Assembly: GCF_001999945.1 (NCBI RefSeq)
Contig: NZ_CP019650.1
Span: 682,001 to 746,000, forward strand
Reading direction: 5' to 3'
DNA length: 64,000 bases
Source: Microbulbifer agarilyticus
Lineage (GTDB): Bacteria > Pseudomonadota > Gammaproteobacteria > Pseudomonadales > Cellvibrionaceae
Positions within the stretch are counted from its first letter, which is position 1. The number at the start of each line of letters is the position of its first letter. The notes beneath the pieces are model-generated. The model was not told the origin of the DNA. It searched no databases and saw only the letters and a program-made list of their open reading frames with translations. This document shows, in pieces, positions 28,168 through 36,846 of this stretch. The position numbers and the translations under genes were made by a program.

Positions 28168-28713
28168 TCAGGCTGCGTCGCTTTTCTTCTCTTTGTGGCC
28201 ATCTTTCAGATGCAGGGCAACCTGCTTTTCTAGGCCTTCCAGAGCGTAGGCGCGGCCAAAACCTTTTACGTAACGTCCGGCACTGGGCTTCAACTCGAAC
28301 AGGTTGAAGTCTTCCAGGTCTTTCAGGTGATCCATTACCGGACCGAATTTTTCGCGCAGCTGCTCGATGCGGTTTTGGAAAGCTTCGCCACCGCGCTCGA
28401 TCATGCTCGCAGCTACGTTGAAGGTGACACGCAAACGGGCGAAGGCCTGTTTGGTGTCGGCTTCGTCCGCATTGAAAATGACGGATGCCTTGCTGTTCGT
28501 TTTCAGGTTTGCGGCATGCTCGGACAGGTCGGACACGTACAGGTAGAAGTTGCCATCGGCGGCGAGGAAAGGAGCGGTGCTCGCGTGCGGTTGGCCATCT
28601 TCTGCCAGACTCGCGAGATTCAGCAGTTTGCGGGTGGCAATAAAGTCGCGTACTTCGGCTACCAGATCAGCGCCATCGTCGGTTTTGGGTACTTGGTTAT
28701 TTTGTTCGGTCAT
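28168..28713 (-). CDS. hutZ: Heme utilization protein HutZ (split-barrel)
   Basis: Cytoplasmic 181-aa protein of the pyridoxamine-phosphate-oxidase-like split-barrel fold, HugZ/HutZ group. These bind heme and take part in its breakdown to release iron. The core reads LLNLASLAEDGQPHASTAPFL, with NFYLYVSDLSEHAANL and FELKPSAGRYVKGFGRAY near the C-terminus. The histidine-rich tail region (HLKDGHKEKK) is typical of the heme-binding end. Its neighbours hutX (22 bp upstream) and the heme receptor give the context. Confidence 0.88.
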   Translation of the reverse strand: MTEQNNQVPKTDDGADLVAEVRDFIATRKLLNLASLAEDGQPHASTAPFLAADGNFYLYVSDLSEHAANLKTNSKASVIFNADEADTKQAFARLRVTFNVAASMIERGGEAFQNRIEQLREKFGPVMDHLKDLEDFNLFELKPSAGRYVKGFGRAYALEGLEKQVALHLKDGHKEKKSDAA

Positions 28714-28735
28714 ATCCGTATCTCCCCTGAGAAAG

Positions 28736-29236
28736 TTAAGCGCTGACGCTTGCCAGCTGCTTCAATTGTTTGAATCGTTCTACCTGTTCCGGGATCAGCT
28801 TGCGTTCGGCGTCGCGGCCCAGAAACACTTTAAATACGCAGTTACCGCTGGGGGCCAAAAACACCATGGAGTGGCTTTCAGCGCCGCGGTGCGGTTTGCT
28901 GACAAACGCAATCTCCACGATGCCATCTACCAGCAAATGGCCGTGGAAGGGATTCTTGTGGTGCATAAAGTTGTAGTAGCCATGGGCAAAACTGCCCTTG
29001 GGGAATTCACCCTTGAACTCGAATACCGATCCTTCGTTTTGCACAATCGCGGTCACCTTGCCCCAACTGGGCAATTCTCCGATCAGGCTCCACACATCTT
29101 CACTACCAGCCAGTGAAGCCATTTCCTGAGGAAGGTAGGCAATGATTTCCCGCACGCTGGTTTCGAGTTTCTTCGCCATTTGCTCCAAAGTGAATCCAGC
29201 TTCACTAGCGAGCAGTTCTTGTACCTTATCCTGCAT
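28736..29236 (-). CDS. hutX: Heme carrier HutX
   Basis: Cytosolic 166-aa heme carrier of the HutX/ChuX fold, which hands heme to HutZ. Visible landmarks are WGKVTAIVQNEGSVFEFKGEFP, GYYNFMHHKNPFHGHLLVDGI and FVSKPHRGAESHSMVFL. The family's conserved histidines are present. The ATG at 29236 gives the family N-terminus (MQDKVQELLAS). Its upstream spacer holds the twin hairpins at 29284-29457. Its stop is 22 bp from hutZ, so the two are one transcription unit. Confidence 0.88.
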   Translation of the reverse strand: MQDKVQELLASEAGFTLEQMAKKLETSVREIIAYLPQEMASLAGSEDVWSLIGELPSWGKVTAIVQNEGSVFEFKGEFPKGSFAHGYYNFMHHKNPFHGHLLVDGIVEIAFVSKPHRGAESHSMVFLAPSGNCVFKVFLGRDAERKLIPEQVERFKQLKQLASVSA

Positions 29237-29283
29237 AAATAACACCAAAAGTATCTCGTAATTACTGAACTAGCCGAAGCTGG

Positions 29284-29457
29284 GGTGGCCATTGCGCAAA
29301 CGATTGCCGACAGGTTGTTTGCGCAATGGCCACCGCAGATTCGGCGGGCTACAAAGTCCCGGGCTTCTGGGCTTCGAGGGCCGCGACCTCCGCGGGTGAT
29401 AACTTGTCAAACAACCTGTCGGCAATCGTTTGTCAAGTTATCACCCGCGGAGGTCGC
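29284..29457. repeat. Twin hairpins with a shared inverted core
   Basis: The first hairpin has a perfect 18-bp stem (29284-29301 with 29317-29334) and a 15-nt loop. The second has a 30-bp stem with one mismatch (29383-29412 with 29428-29457) and a 15-nt loop. The two stems are unrelated in sequence, but the loops are exact reverse complements. Counting inner stem bases, a 25-bp core (29297-29321 and 29408-29432) occurs in both, in opposite orientation. No T-tract follows, so it is not a standard terminator. It lies between the heme receptor gene and hutX. Confidence 0.9.
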
Positions 29458-29492
29458 TCGTTCGTGCTGGCCCTAGGCTTTAAAGTTGTAGA

Positions 29493-31565
29493 TTAGAAGC
29501 GATAGCTTGCGGATAGCTTAATGTTGCGGCCCGGCATATACAGTTCCTGGAAGGCTACCCGGTATTCTTCGTCGGTCAGGTTATCCATAGCGAGGCCCAG
29601 TTTGAGACCATTCAGGCTTCCGGTGGCTGGCTCCCAGGTGACGTAAGCGTCGGTCAGGTTGTACTTGCCAAACTCGCGGGTCTCTTCCTCTGGCAATTGT
29701 TCCTGCGCAGAAATGAACGTTGTACGGAAGCCCGCCTTCAGGTCGCGCTGCAGGAAGTAGTGGCCCACATCCAATACCACTTTGTCCGCAGGGATGTTGC
29801 TCAGGTAGCTATCGTCGGACAGGTCTTTACCGGAGGTCTGGCCGTAGTTCAGGCCCAGCTCAAGATCGCTTACCAGGTAGTTAGCGCCCAGTTCGAAACC
29901 CTTCAGTTCAGCCTTGTCGACGTTCAGGTAGGTGGTGTTCATCGGGAAGCCGAACATGAAGTGCGGGTTGATCACTACCTGCTCGATGAAATTGTCCACT
30001 TTGTTGCGGAACACAGCGGTGCTGACGGTCAGTTGATCTTCACTGGTGGCGAGACCACTGAACGACATGTCGGCACGCAGCTCGACGTTCTTGGCTTCTT
30101 CCGCTTCTAGATCCGGGTTTGGAATGAAGGTGTTGGCAAGGAAGCCCAGACCAGCAAAGCTGAAATCGCCATAGGAGAAGTGGGTGCCCTGAGTGTACAT
30201 CTCTTCAACACCAGGTGCGCGGAAGGCTGAGGCGTAGCTTGCGCTCAGGGACAGCCATTCGGTTGCCTTCACCTCTGCAGACAGGGACGGAGATACCGCA
30301 CTGTCGTCACGAGCGGAATCCGCCAGCTGCTGGCTTTTCGCTTCAAAGCGATCGTAGCGAACGCCCGGTGTCAGGGTAAAGATTTCGCCGAAGGTGAAGG
30401 CGGCCTGGGCATAAACACCCATTACGTCGGTGTCCGCATTCATGTTTTCTGGGCGATTGTCGCCGTCACGTACGGTGGTCACGTCGTCCTGGTACCAATC
30501 CAAGCCGTATACCCATTGCGCACCGAAACCTTCGGTAGCATTGTTGATGGCGATACCGGTGGTGGTTACTTCGGTGTTGTCGTTCTGACCCAAAGTACCC
30601 AGGGAAGAGTCACCCTGGGTCGGGCGGAACTCTTCAAACTGGGTGTCGTTTTGGTAAACGGTGAACCTGGAGGTGTGTTTGCCTTCCAGCGCCTGTACCC
30701 AGTAGTTAGCGGTAACGTTCTGGTCGGTAATGTCGCGCTCAACCAGCGGAGAGCTAGTGCCAACATTTGCGTTCGGATTGGATGGTACTGCTTCATCACG
30801 GTTGTTGTGACGGAAGGAGATGTCGACACGCTGGTTGTCGCTGATTTTGAAGCCGCCTCGGGCCAGCAGCGCGGTGTTCTCGCCGGCACTGTCTGCCAGC
30901 TCTTCACCGCCACCGATCTCCACGTTGTCGTTTTCGGATACGGAAGCATTTACCAGATAGTCAAAGTCACCGGACAGGCCATAGGCGGCAACCGTGGTTT
31001 CGTTAGAGTTGCCGTTGGTGCCGAGCTCTTCTTTCACATAGCCACCGAAGGTGTCGTCACCGCTTAGCAGGTCGGACGCGCTTTTGGTGGACATCGCGAC
31101 AACGCCGCCAATTGCGCCGGAGCCCCACAGGCTGGAGGCCGGGCCCTTTTTCACTTCTACCTGCTTCAACAGTTCCGGGTCCAGCTGGTAAGTGCCGCGG
31201 TGACCGGAATTGAAGTTCTGGCGTGCGCCGTCAATGGTCTGCAGGACACGGGTTTCAGACAGGCCGCGAATATTGGGCGATTGGTTGGAGTAGCGCGGGC
31301 CACCGACCACTTCGATATTAGGCTCGTACTTGAGCGCTTGTGCAATGGACTCGGGCTGTTGCTCTTCCAGCTGAGCGCGCTCAACCACAACGATGCTCTC
31401 GTCTTTTTCCTTGGCTGCCGGGTTGCGATCGGCAGCAACCAGCACTTCACCAAATTGGATTACCGGCTGACCTGAAGTGTTTTCCTGCGCCACCGCGGTA
31501 CTTGCGCTTAAGGCCAGAACGGCCGCGGTGAGAGGGTGGATGCGAAGTGATTTGATGTGACCCAT
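29493..31565 (-). CDS. hutA: TonB-dependent heme/hemoprotein receptor
   Basis: Outer-membrane heme receptor of about 690 aa. After the signal peptide (ending STAVA) come a TonB-box-like region (GEVLVAADRN), a plug domain (about 45-160) and a 22-strand barrel ending in ASYRF. The FRAP motif (AFRAPGVEEMY) and NPDL motif (NPDLEAEE) flank a histidine-containing loop, the signature of heme receptors. The start ATG 31565 has AAGGGG seven bases upstream; ATG 31571 is too close to it. It is divergent from tonB across a Fur-like site, with hutX and hutZ downstream. Confidence 0.92.
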   Translation of the reverse strand: MGHIKSLRIHPLTAAVLALSASTAVAQENTSGQPVIQFGEVLVAADRNPAAKEKDESIVVVERAQLEEQQPESIAQALKYEPNIEVVGGPRYSNQSPNIRGLSETRVLQTIDGARQNFNSGHRGTYQLDPELLKQVEVKKGPASSLWGSGAIGGVVAMSTKSASDLLSGDDTFGGYVKEELGTNGNSNETTVAAYGLSGDFDYLVNASVSENDNVEIGGGEELADSAGENTALLARGGFKISDNQRVDISFRHNNRDEAVPSNPNANVGTSSPLVERDITDQNVTANYWVQALEGKHTSRFTVYQNDTQFEEFRPTQGDSSLGTLGQNDNTEVTTTGIAINNATEGFGAQWVYGLDWYQDDVTTVRDGDNRPENMNADTDVMGVYAQAAFTFGEIFTLTPGVRYDRFEAKSQQLADSARDDSAVSPSLSAEVKATEWLSLSASYASAFRAPGVEEMYTQGTHFSYGDFSFAGLGFLANTFIPNPDLEAEEAKNVELRADMSFSGLATSEDQLTVSTAVFRNKVDNFIEQVVINPHFMFGFPMNTTYLNVDKAELKGFELGANYLVSDLELGLNYGQTSGKDLSDDSYLSNIPADKVVLDVGHYFLQRDLKAGFRTTFISAQEQLPEEETREFGKYNLTDAYVTWEPATGSLNGLKLGLAMDNLTDEEYRVAFQELYMPGRNIKLSASYRF

Positions 31566-31692
31566 GAACATGCCCCTTGTATTTGACGTTCCCTGATAAC
31601 TGCTACCGAGTGCTGTGCCGTAGGCGCTGTCCCCAAAATTCATTGGCTCGGTAAGTACGAATGCCGCGCATGGTAGTTGATGAAAGCATGAT

Positions 31693-31713
31693 TGTAAATG
31701 CGAACGATTTACA
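31693..31713. promoter_or_regulatory. Fur-like operator between receptor and tonB
   Basis: A palindrome TGTAAAT-N7-ATTTACA lies in the 208-bp divergent spacer. The best alignment to the 19-bp Fur consensus gives about 12 matches. The position suits repression of both the receptor (minus) and the tonB-exbBD-hutBCD operon (plus). Confidence 0.65.
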
Positions 31714-31773
31714 TTTGATTAAACAGTCCCAAGTTGCTAACCTGCGCTGCAGTTACTGAGAGGGCGGAGAAAA

Positions 31774-32460
31774 GTGAAACAGCGCCTGCTGATTATGGTG
31801 TCCTGCTCGTTTGCCCTGCATGCATGGCTGCTGTGGGCTGCGCCCGCCGTTGATGTGGATCAGGCACCCTCAGGTACCACGGCGCTAAAGCTTGGCCAGC
31901 TCAAGCTCGCTGCTGCCCCGGCAGCACCGCAAGCGGTAGAGGCGCCAGTACCGGTAAAGCCCGAGTCGGCAAAACCGGTGGCGGCTAAACCAGAACCTGT
32001 AAAACCTGAGCCGGTTGCCAAGCCCAAGCCAGTGAAAAAGCCTGCGCCGCCAAAGCCCACAACCAAACCGGCGCAGAAAAAGGCCGAGCCGATAGTTGCA
32101 CAACCTCAGGTTGCAGCGGAAACGAAACCGCAGGATGAGGCGAGCGCCCCGAAAAGCACGCAACAGAGCGTGAGCGATGAGCCGGTATTGATTGAGCGCC
32201 CGGCTTTCGCCAGCCCACCCGGTGCCCCGGTTTATCCAGAGCTGGCACGCAAACGCCGACAACAGGGAACGGTGGTAGTGGAGGTACAGCTGGATCAGGC
32301 TGGTGCCCAGGTGGTGCGTCGCTTACTGAAATCCTCCGGTGTGGACAGTCTGGACGAAGCGGCACTGAAAGCCGTTGCCGGATGGAATTTTCTTCCTTAT
32401 CGGGAGGGCGGCCGCGCGCGTGTTTCCCGTGTTCAGCTGCCAATACGGTTTGCTCTCTAA
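31774..32460 (+). CDS. tonB: Energy transducer TonB
   Basis: Inner-membrane-anchored periplasmic protein, 228 aa, passing proton-motive energy to outer-membrane receptors. One N-terminal helix (LLIMVSCSFALHAWLLWA, including the conserved His) is followed by a long Pro/Lys-rich spacer with KPEPVKPEP repeats. The C-terminal TonB domain (PVYPELARKRRQQGTVVVEV, SSGVDSLDEAALKAV) is complete. The start is GTG at 31774 after GGAG. It is the first gene of a six-gene operon for heme uptake. Confidence 0.93.
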   Translation: MKQRLLIMVSCSFALHAWLLWAAPAVDVDQAPSGTTALKLGQLKLAAAPAAPQAVEAPVPVKPESAKPVAAKPEPVKPEPVAKPKPVKKPAPPKPTTKPAQKKAEPIVAQPQVAAETKPQDEASAPKSTQQSVSDEPVLIERPAFASPPGAPVYPELARKRRQQGTVVVEVQLDQAGAQVVRRLLKSSGVDSLDEAALKAVAGWNFLPYREGGRARVSRVQLPIRFAL

Positions 32461-32549
32461 AGGCATGCCAATTGTGAGAATTACTCTAGAAATCACTTGT
32501 GAAAAAACACTGGTAAATAAACCGGTCCACGGAAATTTTTGAGATCGAA

Positions 32550-33239
32550 ATGTTCGAGCACCTCTCCCTAGCGGATTTTTTTATTCAGCTCGGCCTTATG
32601 GGTTGGCCCTTGCTTGTGGTGTCTGCACTGGCTTTGGCGCTTCTCGGGGAGCGCCTGTGGTTTTTGCTGAGCACCGGTCACCGAGGGATTAGTGGTTCTT
32701 TTAAACGTTTGCAGTGTTCCGATGAGAGTGGCCTCGACCGACTCGCGCTGGAATGCGAAACAGAACGGGCGCTGGCGAGCCAGGCAATCGCTCTGTTGTT
32801 GCAGCACCGCAAGGTGGAAAAAAGCCAGCGGGAAGAGATCGCCGCAGTTTGGCTGCAGGATCAACGTCGCCGCTTGCACAGCGGACTTCGCCTGTTAATG
32901 GTGATTGGCATTATCAGTCCCCTGATGGGGCTACTCGGTACTGTGCTCGGGCTGATCGGAATGTTTGCCGGCCTTTCCGGCAGTAGCGAACCGGTGACGC
33001 CTGCGCTACTGGCCGACGGTCTGGGTATGGCTCTTAGTACAACGGCCGCTGGCCTCATCGTCGCGCTGCCGGCTATTGCCGGCGCACACCTGCTAGCCAT
33101 CTGGAGCGACCGGGTGGTGGCGGACCTCGAGCATTTGTTTAACCGCGGTAACCTGTGGCTCGAAGGACTGGACCCGTGTTGTAAAACTCCGGAAGCCTGC
33201 GTGCGCGATGTGGTGAATATTGCGGAGCCGGCCTTGTGA
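32550..33239 (+). CDS. exbB: ExbB proton channel subunit
   Basis: Inner-membrane partner of TonB, 229 aa, MotA/TolQ/ExbB family. Three helices are visible (about 13-35, 105-130 and 150-180). The conserved segments are LRLLMVIGIISPLMGLLGTVLGLIGMF and ALSTTAAGLIVALPAI. The stop overlaps the GTG of exbD (GTGA). Confidence 0.92.
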   Translation: MFEHLSLADFFIQLGLMGWPLLVVSALALALLGERLWFLLSTGHRGISGSFKRLQCSDESGLDRLALECETERALASQAIALLLQHRKVEKSQREEIAAVWLQDQRRRLHSGLRLLMVIGIISPLMGLLGTVLGLIGMFAGLSGSSEPVTPALLADGLGMALSTTAAGLIVALPAIAGAHLLAIWSDRVVADLEHLFNRGNLWLEGLDPCCKTPEACVRDVVNIAEPAL

Positions 33240-33676
33240 TTCGTGTCAGTCCGGAAAGCTCCCGGCAGTTTTCCATGGCCAATTTGGCACCTGACCTGAC
33301 GCCGCTGCTGGATATTATTTTTATTGTTTTAGTGTTTTTACTGCTGACCGCAAATATGCGACTGGCATCGCTGCCAATGGATTTGCCGGCCAGCGAACAC
33401 GCCGCTGCCACCATGCCTACGCACCCACTAACGATTTCACTCTCCAATGATGGCCCCGAACTCTGGGGTATTGATGGCGAGGGTTTCCGCACACAAGCGG
33501 AATTCGAGCGGTCGTTGATGACGTTGTTGGCTGCAGAGTCGGATCGCCCCGTTGCGCTGGCTTCCGACCGCAATGTTCCGGTGCAGCGGATGCTGGATCT
33601 GTTTGCGCTACTGCAGAAGCAGGGCGTGGAAGTGGCTGAGATTGCCTTGCAGCCACATACGGCGAGTGCGCCGTAA
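33236..33676 (+). CDS. exbD: ExbD proton channel subunit
   Basis: A 146-aa TolR/ExbD protein. A single N-terminal helix (PDLTPLLDIIFIVLVFLLLTANM) carries the conserved membrane Asp needed for proton flow. A periplasmic domain follows, with SDRNVPVQRMLDLFALLQKQG. GTG start overlapping exbB. Confidence 0.92.
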   Translation: MIRVSPESSRQFSMANLAPDLTPLLDIIFIVLVFLLLTANMRLASLPMDLPASEHAAATMPTHPLTISLSNDGPELWGIDGEGFRTQAEFERSLMTLLAAESDRPVALASDRNVPVQRMLDLFALLQKQGVEVAEIALQPHTASAP

Positions 33677-33727
33677 ATGCTCGCCTCGATAAACGATTAA
33701 TAAGATTTTTTCGACTGGATTTGCACT

Positions 33728-34609
33728 ATGAATTTTCCGAAACCTTGTAATTGGAGATGGAAATGGAAGCGCTCACTCTCCCGTTTGTTCGGAGCTTCCG
33801 CACTGATGCTCGTCAGCAGTGTTGCCCTGGCGGTGCCGGAGAGAGTGATCAGCGCGGGACACTCCATTACCGAGCTGGTGCTTGCATTGGGTGGCGGTGA
33901 CAGTCTCATCGCAGTGGATTCCTCAACGCGTCTGCCCGCAGATTTTCGTGCGCTACCAGTGGTTGGTTACTACCGGCATCTGCCGGCCGAGGGCCTGCTG
34001 GCACAGAACCCACAATTGTTGGTGGGGGGCAATCATATGGGGCCAGCAAACACGCTGACACTGCTGGAAAACTCCGGCGTGGAAATCGTGCAATTGCCCG
34101 AGGCGGAGAGTGGCGAACAACTATTGGAAAATATCCAGCGACTGGGAGAGGTCCTAGGTAAGCCCATAGAGGCGGTGAAGCAAAGCGTCGAGGAACAATT
34201 GGCTTCTCTGGCACGTGCGCGCGCGGCGCTGTCGCAACCGCCGCGCATCTTATTTGTGCGCGCGCAGAGTGGCCGTGGCCTAAAGGCAGCTGGGGTTGGT
34301 ACCAGTCCGGACAGCCTGATTCGGCTGGCTGGCGGTGTGAACGTGGTGACATTTGACGGTTACAAGCAGTTGTCCGACGAAGCACTGGTTGAACTGCGCC
34401 CGGACTGGATCCTGTTTTCCGATGATCAGGCGGAGCAGTTGCGCGATGGTGCTGAATTGCTGGTGTGGCAACCGCTGCTCAAGCTTACCCCGGCAGGAAA
34501 GCGAGCTGCATTTTTCGCGGTGGATGGCTATGCATTACTAGGTGGTCTGGGGCTGGCTAGCCTGCGTGAGGCCAAAAAGTTGAACGATAAGATTTCCGTA
34601 GACCGGTAA
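33728..34609 (+). CDS. hutB: Heme ABC transporter periplasmic binding protein
   Basis: Periplasmic heme carrier of the HutB/HmuT type, 293 aa. A signal peptide (to about residue 36, ...VSSVALA) precedes RVISAGHSITELVLALGGGDSLIAVD, the family start. The conserved heme-site motif VVGYYRHLPAEGLLAQNPQLLVGGNHMGP is present. It delivers heme to the HutC-HutD pump encoded next. It follows exbD by 51 bp. Confidence 0.9.
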   Translation: MNFPKPCNWRWKWKRSLSRLFGASALMLVSSVALAVPERVISAGHSITELVLALGGGDSLIAVDSSTRLPADFRALPVVGYYRHLPAEGLLAQNPQLLVGGNHMGPANTLTLLENSGVEIVQLPEAESGEQLLENIQRLGEVLGKPIEAVKQSVEEQLASLARARAALSQPPRILFVRAQSGRGLKAAGVGTSPDSLIRLAGGVNVVTFDGYKQLSDEALVELRPDWILFSDDQAEQLRDGAELLVWQPLLKLTPAGKRAAFFAVDGYALLGGLGLASLREAKKLNDKISVDR

Positions 34610-34745
34610 GGTTGCTCCGGAGCGAGCGCAAGCCTGTTGTAAGGCCCGGGATAAGGCCTGATGGAAGGCTTGATAGAAGGTATAGTGGCGGTGCATCGGG
34701 CAGCGTCCCTGTGCGCGAAGATGATCGAATTGAGGTATCCGTCCT

Positions 34746-35813
34746 GTGGAGTTTCGCCTGAGTGATAAAAGCCTGCTGCCAGTGCTGACCGCACTGCTGT
34801 TGCTGGGGAGTGGCCTCTCTCTAGCGGTGGGCGCTATGCATATTACCTGGCAAGACGTGGTAGCAGGATTGCTGCACTGGAGCTGGCCGGGTGCTCTGGA
34901 TCTGGATGTGCCGGACCAGTACGCCCTGGTGCTCGGTGAAATCCGTCTGCCGAGATTGCTGCTTGGCCTGATCGTGGGCGGCACTCTGGGCATGTGTGGT
35001 GCGGTGTTGCAGGGCATGTTCCGCAACCCGCTGGCGGAGCCCGGCATTATCGGAGTTTCCTCGGGCGCCGCGGTCGGCGCGGGCACTGTGCTGGTATTTG
35101 GCAGTGTGCTCGCCGGTACTCTCGGTGCCTGGATGGGCACTTTGTTTGAACAGGTGCAGTGGTTCCTGTTACCGGCTTTTGCCAGCGCGGGTGCAATCCT
35201 GGCTACCTGGCTGGTGTATGTCCTGGGTGACCGCGGGCGCTCGGTGGTAATGATGCTACTGGCCGGTATTGCGGTTTCGGCCCTGGCTGGGGCGGTGCTC
35301 GGTATGTTCGCCTACGTGGCGACCGATACTGCGCTGCGAGACATGACCATGTGGCAGCTGGGCTCCTTGGCGGGGGCTACTTGGACCTCGGTGCTGGTCA
35401 CTGGGTGTATTTTTATTGCCAGTAGCGTCCTGCTTTGGCTTCGAGCTGGCGACCTCAACGCCCTGTTGCTGGGGGAGTCTGAAGCCCGCCACCTGGGGGT
35501 GGATGTGCTCGGCCTGAAACGCCAGATCATTGTGCTAAATGGCATCGCCGTGGGCGCCGTGGTTTCGGTATCCGGGATTATCGGGTTTGTAGGCTTAGTA
35601 GTTCCGCATATCGTGCGCCTGCTGCGTGGACCGGACCACCGCTTTCTGATTCCCTACAGCGCACTGCTCGGTGGCTTGTTGCTGACTGTGGCAGATACCA
35701 TTGCACGCAGTGTGTTTGCGCCGGCTGAATTACCGGTGGGAATCCTCACCGCCATTATCGGGGCGCCGTTCTTCCTGTTCCTGCTGTGGCAGCAGCGTCG
35801 CCAGATCTTTTAA
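34746..35813 (+). CDS. hutC: Heme ABC transporter permease (FecCD family)
   Basis: Inner-membrane permease, 355 aa, with about nine or ten helices. FecCD/BtuC landmarks are LPRLLLGLIVGGTLGMCGAVLQGMFRNPLAEPGIIGVSSGAAVGAG, and GIIGFVGLVVPHIVRLL near the C-terminus. The start is GTG at 34746, after a 136-bp gap from hutB without an evident terminator. Confidence 0.92.
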   Translation: MEFRLSDKSLLPVLTALLLLGSGLSLAVGAMHITWQDVVAGLLHWSWPGALDLDVPDQYALVLGEIRLPRLLLGLIVGGTLGMCGAVLQGMFRNPLAEPGIIGVSSGAAVGAGTVLVFGSVLAGTLGAWMGTLFEQVQWFLLPAFASAGAILATWLVYVLGDRGRSVVMMLLAGIAVSALAGAVLGMFAYVATDTALRDMTMWQLGSLAGATWTSVLVTGCIFIASSVLLWLRAGDLNALLLGESEARHLGVDVLGLKRQIIVLNGIAVGAVVSVSGIIGFVGLVVPHIVRLLRGPDHRFLIPYSALLGGLLLTVADTIARSVFAPAELPVGILTAIIGAPFFLFLLWQQRRQIF

Positions 35814-35828
35814 GGGGGAGGAATCACC

Positions 35829-36611
35829 GTGTTATTAGAAATCTCTGATCTTTCGATTCGTTACCCGCGCGCAGAATCGCCGCTGCTGGAACATATCTCC
35901 CTGAGCTTTCACTGCGGCGAAGTGACCGCGCTGCTTGGCCCCAATGGCTGTGGCAAGACGTCACTGTTACGCGCAATCAGCGGGGAGCTGGATTACGCCG
36001 GACATATTCAGCTGCTCGGCCGCCCTCAGGCAGACTGGTACCGTTCTCAAACCGCACGCAGGTCTTTGGCACGCCGCTACGGTTTGCTGGCGCAGCACTC
36101 CAATCTGAATTTTGCCTTTACCTGCCGCGAAGTTGTGCAGCTCGGCCTTGGGCCCGGCAGTCTGTCGCGTGCCGAGCAGGAAACCCGCATCCAGCACTAT
36201 ATGCAGTGTGCCGACGTGTGGCATTTGCGCGACCGCCTGTTTCCCAGCCTGTCTGGCGGGGAGAAGCAGCGGGTGCAGCTGGCCCGCGTACTGTCGCAGC
36301 TCAGCCTCGCCGACCCCGGCGATGAAAAGATCCTACTGCTGGACGAACCCACCTCCGCCCTCGATCTCAAGCACCAGCACGAAGTGCTGGCACTGGCCCG
36401 GGAAGTGGCCGACGAGAAGACCGCGGTGATCGCAGTGCTCCACGACCTCAACCTCGCCGCCCGCTATGCCGATCGCATGGTGATGCTGGCACAAGGTCGT
36501 ATCCAGGCCGACGGTACTCCCGCTGACCTGCTGCAGCCAGCATTGATCGAGCAGGTGTATGGCTATCGTGGCCAGCTGGTGGATGTGGCTGGCTACAGCG
36601 CGCTGCTGTAA
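35829..36611 (+). CDS. hutD: Heme ABC transporter ATP-binding protein
   Basis: Cytoplasmic ATPase for heme import (HutD/HmuV type), 260 aa. Walker A is GPNGCGKTS, signature LSGGEKQR, Walker B ILLLDEPTSALD, and the switch His is in VLHDLNLAARY. A strong ribosome binding site (AGGGGGAGGAA) precedes the GTG at 35829. It closes the tonB-exbB-exbD-hutB-hutC-hutD operon. Confidence 0.92.
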   Translation: MLLEISDLSIRYPRAESPLLEHISLSFHCGEVTALLGPNGCGKTSLLRAISGELDYAGHIQLLGRPQADWYRSQTARRSLARRYGLLAQHSNLNFAFTCREVVQLGLGPGSLSRAEQETRIQHYMQCADVWHLRDRLFPSLSGGEKQRVQLARVLSQLSLADPGDEKILLLDEPTSALDLKHQHEVLALAREVADEKTAVIAVLHDLNLAARYADRMVMLAQGRIQADGTPADLLQPALIEQVYGYRGQLVDVAGYSALL

Positions 36612-36846
36612 CCCGCGAAGCCAGAATTGGACGTTAGAGAGGCCGGCTTGCGTGCTCTCTTATTGTCTGCTTGAGCAAAACTGCGGCCCGAATTGAAATT
36701 GTTTCATGTGCACCCTTTGCGCTGCAGCGCCTCCCTTGGTGTACAATGCGCCGCTTTCTGGGGGCGGGCCGGTCATAACGGGTCGGTATTTGCCCTTGTC
36801 GAGATTATGCTTGCGCGATTCGCGCCTTATCATCCGAGGGAATACC

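Noticed and set aside
29284..29457. Transcription terminator of the heme receptor gene
   Set aside because: Neither hairpin is followed by a T-run on either strand, and the stems are far longer than usual.
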